Part shown: positions 17,494-27,400 of the stretch, piece by piece | Position numbering within the stretch: position 1 is the stretch's first letter | Layout: every line of letters begins with the position of its first letter | Origin: Thermoactinospora rubra | GTDB taxonomy: Bacteria; Actinomycetota; Actinomycetes; Streptosporangiales; Streptosporangiaceae | Length of the DNA stretch: 64,000 nt | Assembly (NCBI RefSeq): GCF_002093975.1 | Contig: NZ_KZ084326.1 | Location: 62,001 to 126,000, forward strand | Direction: 5' to 3' | Notes under the pieces: model-generated | Told to the model about the DNA's origin: nothing | Seen by the model: only the letters and a program-made list of their open reading frames with translations | Databases searched by the model: none | Position numbers and translations under genes: made by a program

Positions 17494-18420
17494 ATGCCCC
17501 TCGTCGTCGTCACCACCTCGCCCAGGGTCGCCCCGGGGCTGCTGAGCCACCGCGCCTGGGAGGCGCTGAAGGCGGGCCCCGTGCTGACGGAGGCGGCCGG
17601 GCATCCGGCGCTGCCGTACCTGGAGGAGGCCGGGGTGGCGGTGTCGGTGGTCACGCCCGCCCCGCACGAGGTGGTACGGCGGGCCGTGGACGAGACCGTC
17701 GTGTGGCTCGACGCCTCCGAGCAGCTCATGCGCTCCTTCGGCCACGCCGCGATGGCGCTGGAGACGCCGCCGGAGATCGAGGTGATCCCGGGCTCCTACG
17801 ACCTGCCCGGCGCCCGCGTGCTCGACCTGGTCCAGGTGATGGACCGGCTGCGGGCCGAGTGTCCCTGGGACCGCAAGCAGACCCACGCCTCCCTGGTCCC
17901 CTACCTCATCGAGGAGGCCTACGAGGTCCAGCACTCGGTCGAGATCGGCGACTACGAGGCGCTCCGCGAGGAGCTGGGCGACGTGCTGCTGCAGGTGGCC
18001 TTCCACGCCCGGGTGGCCGAGTCCTTCGACATCGACGACGTGGCCGCCGGGATCGTCGAGAAGCTGATCCGCCGCCACCCGCACGTGTTCGGCGAGGTCA
18101 CGGCGGAGACCGCGGACGAGGTCAACGCCAACTGGGAGGCCATCAAGGCGGCCGAGCGGGCCGACAAGGGCGTCTTCGAGGGTGTGCCCACCGGGCAGCC
18201 CGCGCTGTCCCTGGCCGCGCAGCTGATCAAGCGGGCCGAGCGGGTCGGCGCGCCGGAGGCGCTGGCCCACGCGGTGGGCCAGGGCGTGGCGCGCGAGCTG
18301 TTCGACCTGGTGCGCCGCGCCAGGGAGGCGGGGCTGGATCCCGAGGCCGAGCTGCGGGCGGCGGCGCTGTCCTACCGTGACCGGGTGCTGGCCTGGGAGT
18401 CACGCTCGGGCACCGAGTAG
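17494..18420 (+). CDS. mazG: Nucleoside triphosphate pyrophosphohydrolase MazG
   Basis: A 308-residue MazG, hydrolysing nucleoside triphosphates (including damaged ones) to monophosphates and pyrophosphate. The MazG core begins with CPWDRKQTHASLVPYLIEEA and continues with EELGDVLLQVAFHARV, which supplies the metal-binding EExxE and D residues; a second, weaker half follows with ANWEAIKAAER. The first 110 residues are not MazG-like and look like a shrunken tetrapyrrole-methylase domain, as known in other actinobacterial MazG proteins. Starts ten bases after the SurA_N gene; its last 21 bases overlap the convergent methyltransferase gene. Confidence 0.93.
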   Translation: MPLVVVTTSPRVAPGLLSHRAWEALKAGPVLTEAAGHPALPYLEEAGVAVSVVTPAPHEVVRRAVDETVVWLDASEQLMRSFGHAAMALETPPEIEVIPGSYDLPGARVLDLVQVMDRLRAECPWDRKQTHASLVPYLIEEAYEVQHSVEIGDYEALREELGDVLLQVAFHARVAESFDIDDVAAGIVEKLIRRHPHVFGEVTAETADEVNANWEAIKAAERADKGVFEGVPTGQPALSLAAQLIKRAERVGAPEALAHAVGQGVARELFDLVRRAREAGLDPEAELRAAALSYRDRVLAWESRSGTE

Positions 18421-19122
18421 CTGCATGAGGCCGAAGGCGCGCCGCCGTACGTCGTGGAAGCCCAGCTCGGCCAGCGCGCCGGCGATCTCCCCGCCGCCGA
18501 ACATGCGCACCCCGCCCAGCCGGACCAGCTCGCTGACCACGGTCACGCGGCGGGTGGTCAGGATGGCCAGCCGTCCCCCGGGCTTGAGCACGCGGGCCAT
18601 GGACGCCAGCGCGTCGAAGGGCCGGTCGAACAGGTGGAGCGCGGCGACGCACGATACGGCGTCGAAGGAGCCGGTCTCGAAGGGCAGGTCGACGGCGTCG
18701 GCGCGGACGAACTCCAGCCGGTCGCGGTACAGGAACCTGGCCGACTCGCCGACGGCGCGGTCGAGCATGGTGGCCGAGGCGTCCAGGCCGATCACCAGCC
18801 CGGCGTGCGGGGCCAGCGCGCGGGCGACGTTGCCGGGGCCGCAGGCCACATCGAGCACCACGTCGCCCTCCGACAGGTCCAGCAGCTCGCGCAGCAGCGC
18901 CATCTCCTCGTCGGCGGAGGGACCGAAGGGACCCTTGGCCAGGCCGATGAGGGCCGGGCGCCAGACGTTCTCGTAGACGAGGGGGAGCGCGGTGGAGTTC
19001 ATCAGCCGCTGCGCGAGCGAGGCCTTGGCCGTGGGGCTCCGGCCGCCGATCAGGTCGAGGTAGCCACGGCTGGTGTCGGGCGAGGACGGCTCCCGGCGCA
19101 GCAGCTTCAGCACGCGCTCCAT
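18400..19122 (-). CDS. Class I SAM-dependent methyltransferase
   Basis: A 240-residue methyltransferase with clear motifs: VVLDVACGPGNVARALAP (motif I), VIGLDASATMLDRA (motif II), SFDAVSCVAALHLFD (motif IV) and VLKPGGRLAILT (post motif). The N-terminal 60 residues (YLDLIGGRSPTAKASLAQRL) resemble those of UbiE-like methyltransferases acting on lipophilic substrates. It is transcribed toward mazG and overlaps its 3' end by 21 bases, an unusual convergent overlap with no room for a terminator. Upstream it shares a short divergent region with eno. Substrate unknown. Confidence 0.85.
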   Translation of the reverse strand: MERVLKLLRREPSSPDTSRGYLDLIGGRSPTAKASLAQRLMNSTALPLVYENVWRPALIGLAKGPFGPSADEEMALLRELLDLSEGDVVLDVACGPGNVARALAPHAGLVIGLDASATMLDRAVGESARFLYRDRLEFVRADAVDLPFETGSFDAVSCVAALHLFDRPFDALASMARVLKPGGRLAILTTRRVTVVSELVRLGGVRMFGGGEIAGALAELGFHDVRRRAFGLMQLLGARA

Positions 19123-19167
19123 ACGCCCATTACAGCAGGGGCGGGCCGCAGCCGTACCAACTGGTAG

Positions 19168-20496
<1,329 letters not shown>

Positions 20497-20541
20497 GTTC
20501 GTGTACGGCTTGAGCCGTACCCCCGAATCTGGAGCGAGCGG

Positions 20542-21735
20542 ATGGACGACGACGAGGTGAGGCCGGGCGACGGGCGCAGCCGCAAGGGTCGCGGCTCTTC
20601 GGGGCGGGTCCCCCGGCCGGGCGACCCCGCCGACCCGGCGACCGGGCGGGGCCGGCCCACGCCCCGGGGGACCGGGTCGTCGGGCCGTGGCACGCCGGAC
20701 AGAGGGGCCTCGCGCGGGCGCCCCACGCCGGACAAGGCCGCGCCGTCCGAGCGGCCCTCGCCGAAGGCGGGACGGCCACCGGCGGGCGGGGCCGGCCGTA
20801 CGGCTGGACGAGCCTCCGGTACGGCAGGGCGTGCCCCGGACGGGGACGAGCGTCCGGCCTCGCCTGGACGCCCTCAGCCGGCCGGGCGTCCCGAGCGCGG
20901 TACGGCGGGAGCCGACGGGCAGGGAGCCGGACGACGAGGCCCCGCAAGCGGCGTCCCCGAGGGTGGACGCCCGGGACCGGCGGAGGCCGGGGCGGTCGGC
21001 AGGCGGCCGAGGGCTGGATCTGAGGCGGGGCGCTCGGGGCCGGTGGAGGCAGCAGGCAGGCGGCCTGAGGGCGGACGCCCAGGCCTGACGGAGGCCGCGG
21101 CCGAGAGCAGGCGGCTCGGGAGCGGAGCCGAGGGCAGGAAGCCCGGGAGCGGAGCTGAGAGCGGGCGTTCCGGGGCTGGGGCCGAGGGCGGGCCGTCCGG
21201 GGGCGGAGCCGAGGGCGCGAGGCCGGGACCCGCAGGCAGGCCGGGACCAGCAGGCAGGCCGGGGTCGGCGGCGGGAAGGACCGGGGTGGCCGGGAGGCCC
21301 GGAGGACCGGGTATGCCCGGAGGGCCGGGAGGCGGGCAGCCGGTGCGGCGCAGGCGGCCGCAGCTCACCGGCCGCGCCGCCATCCTGGCCGTGGTCGTCT
21401 GCGCGATCGCCATGAGCCTGGCGTATCCGGTGCGCGAGTACATCGCCCAGCGCCGCCAGCTGGCCGAACTGCAGGCCGAGCACGCCCGCGTGCTGGCCGA
21501 GCAGCGCGCCATCGAGGAGCAGCGGCGGCGCATGCTGGACCCCAACTACCAGCGGCGCACCGCCAGGGAACGGCTGCACTACTGCGACCCCGGAGCCAAG
21601 TGCTACATGCTGCTCCAGCCGGAGGAGAACCCCCAGCAGACCGCGACGAGCCGGAAGGCGCCGCCCCCGCCCTGGTACGTCACGCTGTGGGAGTCGGTGG
21701 AAGCCGCGGACGCGAGGGAGACGAGTGGACAGTAG
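20542..21735 (+). CDS. FtsB/DivIC-family septum protein with very long disordered N-terminus
   Basis: A 397-residue cell-division protein. Only the last 125 residues are the conserved part: a membrane anchor (AAILAVVVCAIAMSLAY), then a coiled coil (QLAELQAEHARVLAEQRAIE) and the extracytoplasmic RERLHYCDPGAKCYMLL, typical of actinobacterial DivIC. The first about 270 residues are Gly/Pro/Arg/Ser-rich with repeated PGxxGRPG and GAExGR units and no visible fold; homologues usually have much shorter tails. ATG 20542 has GGAG eight bases upstream, and the tail keeps the gene's codon bias, so it is probably translated. The product should act with FtsL/FtsQ at the septum. Confidence 0.88.
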   Translation: MDDDEVRPGDGRSRKGRGSSGRVPRPGDPADPATGRGRPTPRGTGSSGRGTPDRGASRGRPTPDKAAPSERPSPKAGRPPAGGAGRTAGRASGTAGRAPDGDERPASPGRPQPAGRPERGTAGADGQGAGRRGPASGVPEGGRPGPAEAGAVGRRPRAGSEAGRSGPVEAAGRRPEGGRPGLTEAAAESRRLGSGAEGRKPGSGAESGRSGAGAEGGPSGGGAEGARPGPAGRPGPAGRPGSAAGRTGVAGRPGGPGMPGGPGGGQPVRRRRPQLTGRAAILAVVVCAIAMSLAYPVREYIAQRRQLAELQAEHARVLAEQRAIEEQRRRMLDPNYQRRTARERLHYCDPGAKCYMLLQPEENPQQTATSRKAPPPPWYVTLWESVEAADARETSGQ

Positions 21736-22240
21736 CGACGTGGAGGCGATCGGCCGGCAGCTGGGCCGCACGCCGCGCGGGTTGCGCGGGGTGGCGCACC
21801 GCTGCCCGTGCGGGCTGCCCGACGTGGCGGAGACCGCGCCGCGGCTGCCCGACGGCACGCCGTTCCCGACGCTGTACTACCTGACCTGCCCCAAGGCCGC
21901 CTCGGAGGTCGGCAGGCTGGAAAGCTCGGGCCTGATGAAGGAGATGCAGGCCAGGCTCGCCGAGGCCCCCGAACTCGCCGCCGCCTACCGGGCCGCGCAC
22001 GAGGACTACCTGGCCCGCCGCGACAAGGCCGCGCAGGAGGAGGGCGTCGAGCCGCTCCCGCCGGGCACCCAGAGCAGCGGCGGCATGCCCGAGCGGGTCA
22101 AGTGCCTGCACGCGCTCGTCGCGCACGAGCTGGCCGCGCCGGGAAGCAACCCGTTCGGCCGGGAGGCGCTGGACCGGCTACCCGAGTGGTGGGCCGACGG
22201 GCCGTGCGTCGCCGCCGAACCGCCGAAGGAGGACGCATGA
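21725..22240 (+). CDS. DUF501 family protein
   Basis: A 171-residue soluble protein of the conserved actinobacterial family DUF501, found almost always between divIC and ppx/gppA. Visible landmarks are GRTPRGLRGVAHRCPCGLPD with a CxC pair, TLYYLTCPKAASEVGRLES, and PERVKCLHALVAHELAAPG with conserved Cys and His residues that could bind metal. The start is GTG 21725, overlapping the divIC stop by 11 bases, and the stop overlaps the ppx start (ATGA). The family function is unknown. Confidence 0.93.
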   Translation: MDSSDVEAIGRQLGRTPRGLRGVAHRCPCGLPDVAETAPRLPDGTPFPTLYYLTCPKAASEVGRLESSGLMKEMQARLAEAPELAAAYRAAHEDYLARRDKAAQEEGVEPLPPGTQSSGGMPERVKCLHALVAHELAAPGSNPFGREALDRLPEWWADGPCVAAEPPKEDA

Positions 22241-23154
22241 CCAGGGTCGCCGCCGTCGACTGCGGCACCAACTCCGTCCGTCTGCTCGTCGCCGACGTCG
22301 ACGGCGACCGGCTGACCGACGTCGAGCGGAGGATGGAGATCGTACGGCTGGGCCAGGACGTCGACCGCACCGGACGGCTCGCGCCGGAGGCCCTGGAGCG
22401 CACCTTCACGGCCATGCGCGGCTACCGCAAGCTGCTCGACCAGCACGGCGTGACCGCCACCAGGGTGGTGGCCACCAGCGCCACCCGCGACGCGGCCAAC
22501 CGCGCCGACTTCGTGGCCGGGGTGCGCGAAATCTTCGGCGTGGACCCCGAGGTCGTCACGGGCGACGAGGAGGCGCAGCTGTCCTTCACGGGGGCGACGA
22601 AGACGCTGCCCGGCACGCCGCCGTTCCTGGTCGTCGACATCGGGGGTGGTTCGACCGAGTTCGTGCTCGGGTCCGCCGGGGCCGAGGCGGCCATCTCGGT
22701 CGACATCGGCTGCGTCCGCCTGACCGAGCGGCACCTTCGCGACAGCGGCGACCCGCCCGCCCGGGAGGCCGTCGAGGCGGTGATCGCCGACATCGAGGCG
22801 GCGCTCGACCGCGTGCACGAGGTCGTGCCGGGCGAGCGGGCACGGACGCTGGTCGGCCTGGCCGGGTCGGTCACCACGGTCGCGGGCATCGCGCTCGGCC
22901 TGCCCGAGTACGACCCCGCCCGCATCCACCACTCGCGCATTCCCGCCGCACAGGTGCATGAGGTCACGCGGCGGTTGCTGACGATGACGCACGACGAGCG
23001 CGCCGCCGTTCCCGTCATGCATCCCGGCCGCGTCGACGTCATCGGCGCCGGAGCGTTGATTCTCGACCGCATTGTGCGACGGTTCGGATTCGCCGAGGTG
23101 ATGGTGAGCGAGCACGACATCCTCGATGGAATCGCCTGGTCCATCCTCAGTTAG
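22237..23154 (+). CDS. Exopolyphosphatase / pppGpp phosphatase (Ppx/GppA)
   Basis: A 305-residue Ppx/GppA enzyme of the actin-like ATPase fold, acting on polyphosphate or guanosine pentaphosphate. The phosphate-1 motif is VAAVDCGTNSVRLLVADV, the central loop LVVDIGGGSTEFVLG contains the second nucleotide-binding motif, and GLAGSVTTVAGIALGL is the adenosine-like motif. The protein has the short actinobacterial form (about 300 residues) without the C-terminal HD domain. ATG 22237 overlaps the DUF501 stop and is preceded by AAGGAGG. A GC-rich hairpin after the stop closes the eno-to-ppx unit. Confidence 0.93.
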   Translation: MTRVAAVDCGTNSVRLLVADVDGDRLTDVERRMEIVRLGQDVDRTGRLAPEALERTFTAMRGYRKLLDQHGVTATRVVATSATRDAANRADFVAGVREIFGVDPEVVTGDEEAQLSFTGATKTLPGTPPFLVVDIGGGSTEFVLGSAGAEAAISVDIGCVRLTERHLRDSGDPPAREAVEAVIADIEAALDRVHEVVPGERARTLVGLAGSVTTVAGIALGLPEYDPARIHHSRIPAAQVHEVTRRLLTMTHDERAAVPVMHPGRVDVIGAGALILDRIVRRFGFAEVMVSEHDILDGIAWSILS

Positions 23155-23165
23155 GACTATTTTTC

Positions 23166-23193
23166 GGTGGGGCGGTGACTAGCCGCCCCCACC
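23166..23193 (+). terminator. Hairpin after ppx
   Basis: GGTGGGGCGG and CCGCCCCCACC form a ten-pair stem with one bulged C around the loop TGACTAG. There is no T-run after it, so it is either an actinobacterial-type stem terminator or an RNA-stabilising hairpin. Confidence 0.6.
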
Positions 23194-23409
23194 CCGCTTC
23201 GCATTTCCGCAGGTAGCGATCAGTGCCGTGAAACGGCGCCCCGCCGTACCGCCAATAACCGGTAGAAGGCTGTATTGAGGGCGAGATCAAGGTGTGCGAC
23301 AGTAAAGAGGATTTACGGGGGCTTTGCCATGTGGCCGTGCGCGGAAGGCGACGGCGTGGCAACCGTTCCCGAGCGTGTCTCTCCTTCGAGAGGAATGGAG
23401 CACTCTCAC
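23194..23409 (+). promoter_or_regulatory. Leader of the Ig-like secreted protein gene
   Basis: TTGAGG at about 23274 and ACAGTA about 18 bases later can serve as -35 and -10 boxes, giving an untranslated leader of roughly 100 bases. Near its end CTCTC-CTTC-GAGAG forms a small stem just before the Shine-Dalgarno GGAG at 23397-23400. No known riboswitch pattern is recognised, but a leader of this length is unusual in this window. Confidence 0.35.
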
Positions 23410-24531
23410 ATGAAGTCTCTCGGTTTAGCACGTAGAGTGGCGGCGCTGGGCGCTTCCACCGCTGTGCTGGCCACCATGGTCGCGGGGCTGCTGGCCGGCT
23501 CCGCGCAGGCGGCCACCCCGGCGTCGGCCGGCCACAAGGCTCAGGTCAGCGCCACCAAGCCCGCCAAGCCCAAGGTCTCGGTCTCCACGCCGAAGCCTTC
23601 GGTGGCTTACTACGACGAGGCATGCCCGGTGGACATCAAGTTCACCGCCAGGGTCAAGGTGAAGCTGACGGGCAAGACCGTGCTGGCCTACCGCTGGCTG
23701 CACGGTGACGGTTCCAAGAGCAAGGTCAGGACGATCAAGCTCAGCGGCAAGGGCACCAAGTACGTCACCGTCTCGCAGAAGCTCACCTTCGACCAGAGCG
23801 TCAAGGGCTGGGAGGCCCTTGAGGTCCTCGGGCCGCGCCACGTCGTCTCGAAGAAGGGCTACTTCGAGGTCGCCTGCGGCAAGAAGGTCTGGGACGAGAT
23901 CGGCCACCCGAAGGTCTGGGCCAAGGCGTGGGCGCACCCCGACGACTACGTCGGTCCGTGCACTCCTGGCAACAAGATCCACTTCGGTGGTGTGATCAAG
24001 GTCGACGAGCCGCAGTGGGTCCGCTACCGCTGGATCCTCAACGGTGAGGTCGTCGAGAGCGACACCATCAAGGTGTGGGACTCGCGCAAGGTCGGGTTCG
24101 GCTTCTCGCCGCGCTCCAGCCACCACGGCTGGGCGGTGCTCGACGTCGACAGCCGCCACGACTCCGCGTACGCCAAGGTGCACTACCGCGTGAGGTGCGA
24201 GGACCCGCTGTCGGTGTCGGTGTCCGAGGTGTCGGTGTCGCAGCCGAGCGGCGCGTGCAAGGCTCCGGTGTCGTTCCACGCGACGATCACCACCAACCGT
24301 AAGGCCCTGGTGAGCTACCACTGGGTCATCAACGGTCGTGCCACCGGCTTCACCCACGAGTGGATCGACGGCTCCGAGCCGGTCTCGATCCCCGGCGACG
24401 CCGCTGACGCCGTCAAGACGCAGGGCAGCGTCAAGCTCGTGGTGACCAGCCCGGTCAGCGTGGAGCGGACGACGCTCTACAACCAGGCCTGCCAGCCGCC
24501 GGCGGAGGCGCCGAAGGCGGACGGCGCCTGA
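23410..24531 (+). CDS. Secreted protein with three Ig-like repeats
   Basis: A 373-residue exported protein. The signal peptide has the Arg pair at residues 9-10, a hydrophobic core, and ends at GSAQA. Three domains of about 100 residues follow, each with one Cys near the start, a Y-(R/H)-W strand (LAYRWLHGDG, VRYRWILNGE, VSYHWVINGR) and one Cys at the end (FEVAC, YRVRC, YNQAC), which looks like three immunoglobulin-like sandwiches with one disulfide each. Surface or extracellular location is likely; no anchor or enzyme motif is seen. Codon 6 is TTA, very rare in this window. ATG 23410 is chosen for its GGAG at nine bases. I do not recognise the family. Confidence 0.8.
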   Translation: MKSLGLARRVAALGASTAVLATMVAGLLAGSAQAATPASAGHKAQVSATKPAKPKVSVSTPKPSVAYYDEACPVDIKFTARVKVKLTGKTVLAYRWLHGDGSKSKVRTIKLSGKGTKYVTVSQKLTFDQSVKGWEALEVLGPRHVVSKKGYFEVACGKKVWDEIGHPKVWAKAWAHPDDYVGPCTPGNKIHFGGVIKVDEPQWVRYRWILNGEVVESDTIKVWDSRKVGFGFSPRSSHHGWAVLDVDSRHDSAYAKVHYRVRCEDPLSVSVSEVSVSQPSGACKAPVSFHATITTNRKALVSYHWVINGRATGFTHEWIDGSEPVSIPGDAADAVKTQGSVKLVVTSPVSVERTTLYNQACQPPAEAPKADGA

Positions 24532-24555
24532 TCTGGCCGGTCCGCTGACTGTCTG

Positions 24556-24596
24556 AAGCCGGGTGGGGCCCCGAGGTGGGGCGCCACCCGGTTTCT
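24556..24596 (+). terminator. Strong rho-independent terminator
   Basis: CCGGGTGGGGCCCC pairs with GGGGCGCCACCCGG over 14 positions with one mismatch, loop GAGGT, followed by TTTCTT. It closes the Ig-like protein gene. Confidence 0.88.
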
Positions 24597-24625
24597 TGTC
24601 GTCCGGGCGCGATAGAACGGATGGC

Positions 24626-25408
24626 ATGAGCTTCGTCCCTCCCGGCACCGGCTGGCCCGGCGATCCCGCGACCCCTGCCACGCCCGTCGCGCACGACGCG
24701 GCCCAGGTGCGCGAGCTGGCGGGCGGGAGCCGTACCTTGGCCGAGCTCACGGCCCGCGAGTCGGTGTGCCGGGCCTGCCCGCGGCTGGTGGCGTGGCGGG
24801 AGGAGGTCGCCGAGGTCCGGCGGCGGGCGTTCGCGTCGGAGACGTACTGGGGACGGCCCGTCCCCGGCTGGGGCGAGGAACGCCCGCGGCTGCTGATCGT
24901 CGGCCTGGCCCCGGCCGCGCACGGCGGCAACCGCACCGGGCGCATCTTCACCGGCGACCGCAGCGGCGACTGGCTGTTCGCCTCGCTGTACCGCACCGGC
25001 TTCGCCGTCCAGGAGACGAGCACGCACGCCGACGACGGGCAGAAGCTCGTCGGCGCGCGCATGGTCGCGGCCGTGCGGTGCGCGCCGCCCGCCAACAAGC
25101 CGACGCCCGAGGAGCGCGCGACCTGCTTTCCCTGGCTCGCCCGCGAGGTGGCGCTGGCCGCCGAAAGCGTCCGGTTCATCGTGGCGCTGGGCGGATTCGC
25201 CTGGCAGGCGTTGTGGCCCGCCCTGCGTGAGGCGGGCTATGCGCTGCCGTCATCGCGCCCGCCTTTCGGCCACGGCGCCGAGGTCACCCTCCGGTACGGC
25301 GAAGCCACCGTGACACTGCTCGGCTGCTACCACCCCAGCCAGCAGAACACCTTCACCGGCCGGCTGACGGCCGACATGCTCGACGCGGTGTTCGCCCGCG
25401 CCCGCTGA
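24626..25408 (+). CDS. Family 5 uracil-DNA glycosylase (UdgB type)
   Basis: A 260-residue iron-sulfur uracil-DNA glycosylase. Cluster cysteines are seen as [11 protein letters not shown] near residue 50 and [20 protein letters not shown] around residues 150-168. The catalytic motif is [19 protein letters not shown] (family 5, lacking the polar Asp/Asn used by families 1 and 4), and the second is [13 protein letters not shown]. It removes uracil and other deaminated bases from DNA. ATG 24626 has no Shine-Dalgarno and may be translated from a leaderless message. It is a single-gene unit between a terminator and a repeat-rich gap. Confidence 0.93.
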   Translation: MSFVPPGTGWPGDPATPATPVAHDAAQVRELAGGSRTLAELTARESVCRACPRLVAWREEVAEVRRRAFASETYWGRPVPGWGEERPRLLIVGLAPAAHGGNRTGRIFTGDRSGDWLFASLYRTGFAVQETSTHADDGQKLVGARMVAAVRCAPPANKPTPEERATCFPWLAREVALAAESVRFIVALGGFAWQALWPALREAGYALPSSRPPFGHGAEVTLRYGEATVTLLGCYHPSQQNTFTGRLTADMLDAVFARAR

Positions 25409-25783
25409 CACGCCCGCCTCGCCCGCCCAGCTTCACCTTTGCTCGCCAGCTGTACCTTTTGCCCGCCCAGCTGTACCACTGAGGGTTGCCTCGGGCGTTC
25501 AACGCCCGAGGCTGCGAGGGGCGCGGCTCGTTCTGGACTGAGGAGCGGTGAGGGCGTTCAACGCCCGAGCCGTGACGAGGGAAGAACGAGCCTTCCCGGC
25601 GCCCCGAGCCCCGTCGCGCCGCCAGGCGCGACAAAAGCAACAAGGCGCCCCGTCGCGCTGCCAGGCGCGACAAAAGCAACACTGTGACGCTCCCCACCCC
25701 CAAAGGGGGATGACTCTCCGGCGCTCCGCGGTTTACGCTTGTGAATGCTTTCACAAGCTTCCATACGAAGGAGCGTGATCAAG
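25409..25783. repeat. Repeat-rich intergenic region with hairpins
   Basis: No gene is visible in 375 bases. From left to right: three imperfect copies of CGCCCAGCTGTACC (25425-25480); a perfect ten-pair hairpin GCCTCGGGCG-TTCAA-CGCCCGAGGC at 25488-25512; a wider inverted repeat GGCTCGTTCT/AGAACGAGCC (about 25526-25591) that encloses a second CGTTCAACG loop; and two tandem 39-base units at 25613-25690, each with the hairpin GTCGCGCC-GCCA-GGCGCGAC followed by AAAAGCAAC. The segment 25516-25635 is related to 35914-35988. The last 60 bases hold GAAGGAG, the Shine-Dalgarno of the next gene. Confidence 0.75.
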
Positions 25784-27097
25784 ATGACGGACATCTTGAT
25801 CGTCGGTGGTGGGTACGTCGGCCTGTACACGGCGCTGCGCCTGCAGAAGAAGCTGCGCCGGGAGCTCAAGGAGGGCTCGGTCCGAGTAACCGTGATCGAC
25901 CCTCAGTCCTACATGACCTACCAGCCGTTCCTTCCCGAGGCGGCTGCCGGCAACGTGTCCCCGCGGCACATGGTCGCGCCGCTGCGCCGCCTGCTGCCCA
26001 GGGTGCGCATCCTCAACGGCCTGGTGACCAAGGTGAACCACGCGGCCAAGACCGTCACCTTCCAGCCGGCCGAGGGCGAGGCCCGGGAGATCGGCTACGA
26101 CGTCATCGTCATGGCCGCCGGGTCGATCTCGCGCACGCTGCCCATCCCGGGCCTGACGGACGTGGGCATCGGCTTCAAGTCGGTGGCCGAGGCCATCGCC
26201 CTGCGCAACCGGGTGCTGCACCTGCTCGACGTGGCCGAGTCGACCGAGGATCCGGCGGTACGGCGGCGCGCGCTGACGTTCGTGGTCGTGGGCGCCGGAT
26301 TCGCCGGCGTGGAGGCGCTGGCCGAGCTGGAGGACATGGCCAGGGACTCGCTGCGGTACTACCGCAACCTCAAGCGCGAGGACCTGCGGTGGGTGCTCGT
26401 GGAGGCCAGCGACCGCATCCTGCCGGAGGTCGGTCCCGAGATGGGCCGCTGGACCCTGGAGCAGCTGCGCGAGCGCGGCATCGACGTGCGCCTGCAGACC
26501 AGGCTGGTGTCGGCCGTGGACGGGCACATCGTCCTGTCGGACGGCACCGAGTTCGACAGCGAGACGCTGGTCTGGACGGCCGGCGTGAAGCCCAGCCAGG
26601 TCGTCAACGCCACCGACCTGCCGATCGACGAGCGCGGCCGCATCAAGACCACGGCCAAGCTCAACGTGCTCGACACGCCCGACGCCTTCGCGGCGGGCGA
26701 CGTCGCCGGCGTGCCGGACCTGACCAACCCGGGCGAGTACTGCGCGCCCAACGCCCAGCACGCCGTCCGCCAGGCCAAGGTGCTGGCCGACAACATCATC
26801 CGGCACCTGCGCGGCCAGGAGCTGCGCGAGTACCGGCACAAGTACGTCGGCTCGGTCGCCGGCCTGGGCCTGCACAAGGGCGTGGCGAACGTCTACGGCG
26901 TCAAGCTCCGCGGCTTCCCGGCGTGGTTCATGCACCGCACCTACCACCTGTCGCGGGTGCCCACCTTCAACCGCAAGGTCAGGGTCGTCATGGACTGGAC
27001 GCTGGCGCTGCTGTTCAAGCGGGAGACCGTCTCGCTGGGCGAGATCGAGCACCCTCGCGAGGCCTTCCGCCAGGCGGTGAAGACCGTCGGCAGCTGA
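25784..27097 (+). CDS. Type II NADH dehydrogenase-like FAD oxidoreductase
   Basis: A 437-residue NAD(P)/FAD-dependent oxidoreductase of the NDH-2 family, feeding electrons from NADH into the quinone pool without proton pumping. FAD-binding motif at the start: DILIVGGGYVGLYTALRLQ; quinone/FAD region SYMTYQPFLPEAAAGN; NADH-binding motif FVVVGAGFAGVEALAELEDM; second FAD motif AFAAGDVAGVPDL and the AQHAVRQAK helix. The C-terminal hydrophobic stretch (FNRKVRVVMDWTLALLF) fits a membrane-associated end. ATG 25784 has GAAGGAG ten bases upstream; an ATG 13 codons earlier overlaps that signal and is rejected. Confidence 0.92.
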   Translation: MTDILIVGGGYVGLYTALRLQKKLRRELKEGSVRVTVIDPQSYMTYQPFLPEAAAGNVSPRHMVAPLRRLLPRVRILNGLVTKVNHAAKTVTFQPAEGEAREIGYDVIVMAAGSISRTLPIPGLTDVGIGFKSVAEAIALRNRVLHLLDVAESTEDPAVRRRALTFVVVGAGFAGVEALAELEDMARDSLRYYRNLKREDLRWVLVEASDRILPEVGPEMGRWTLEQLRERGIDVRLQTRLVSAVDGHIVLSDGTEFDSETLVWTAGVKPSQVVNATDLPIDERGRIKTTAKLNVLDTPDAFAAGDVAGVPDLTNPGEYCAPNAQHAVRQAKVLADNIIRHLRGQELREYRHKYVGSVAGLGLHKGVANVYGVKLRGFPAWFMHRTYHLSRVPTFNRKVRVVMDWTLALLFKRETVSLGEIEHPREAFRQAVKTVGS

Positions 27098-27107
27098 CCT
27101 CGATCCG

Positions 27108-27145
27108 GCGTACGGCCGGGCGGCGCTCGCCGCCCGGCCGTACGC
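27108..27145 (+). terminator. Perfect 17-bp hairpin terminator after NDH-2 gene
   Basis: GCGTACGGCCGGGCGGC pairs completely with GCCGCCCGGCCGTACGC around the loop GCTC. There is no T-run, but the stem strength and position eleven bases after the stop support termination. Confidence 0.82.
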
Positions 27146-27400
27146 TGTCGCGGGGACTGTCATGGGGACTGTCAGACGTGAGCCGTATAACTCTCCGATG
27201 ACGGTTGCCAGGGGTCGGCAGGCCCGTCACCATCGAGGCTGATGCTTTCGTACCCCGAGTCATTCAGCACCAACTGGACCATCCGGACGGTCTGTTTTTC
27301 CAGGGCTGAGCCCCTACAGCCCATGACAGACTTCACATCTGTGACGCCTGATGCCAAGTTGTGCTCCTCGGAAGCATGGTCTGAATCGTATGATTGCCGC
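27146..27400. other. Gene-poor stretch before the tRNA
   Basis: This 255-base stretch has lower GC than its neighbours. A tandem GGGACTGTCATGGGGACTGTC lies at the left. TATGAT at 27389-27394 is a good -10 box for the tRNA starting at 27401. A 61-codon minus-strand reading frame (27172-27357) crosses it but has no ribosome binding site and mixed codon use, so I do not call it. Confidence 0.5.

Noticed and set aside
13308..17729. A 1473-codon open frame on the minus strand opposite mfd and its neighbours
   Set aside because: It is the mirror of high-GC codon bias in mfd, SurA_N and mazG, has low-complexity Arg/Gly/His/Leu composition and no domain.
23194..23409. A c-di-AMP (ydaO) or SAM riboswitch in the leader of the Ig-like protein gene
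   Set aside because: The conserved sequence blocks of those classes are not present; only a small hairpin is seen.
25613..25690. Tandem 39-base units considered as a CRISPR array
   Set aside because: Only two units, no variable spacers, and the same hairpin occurs singly at 35968-35986, so it is an interspersed repeat.
27172..27357. Minus-strand 61-residue reading frame next to the tRNA
   Set aside because: No ribosome binding site, mixed codon use, no recognisable pattern.
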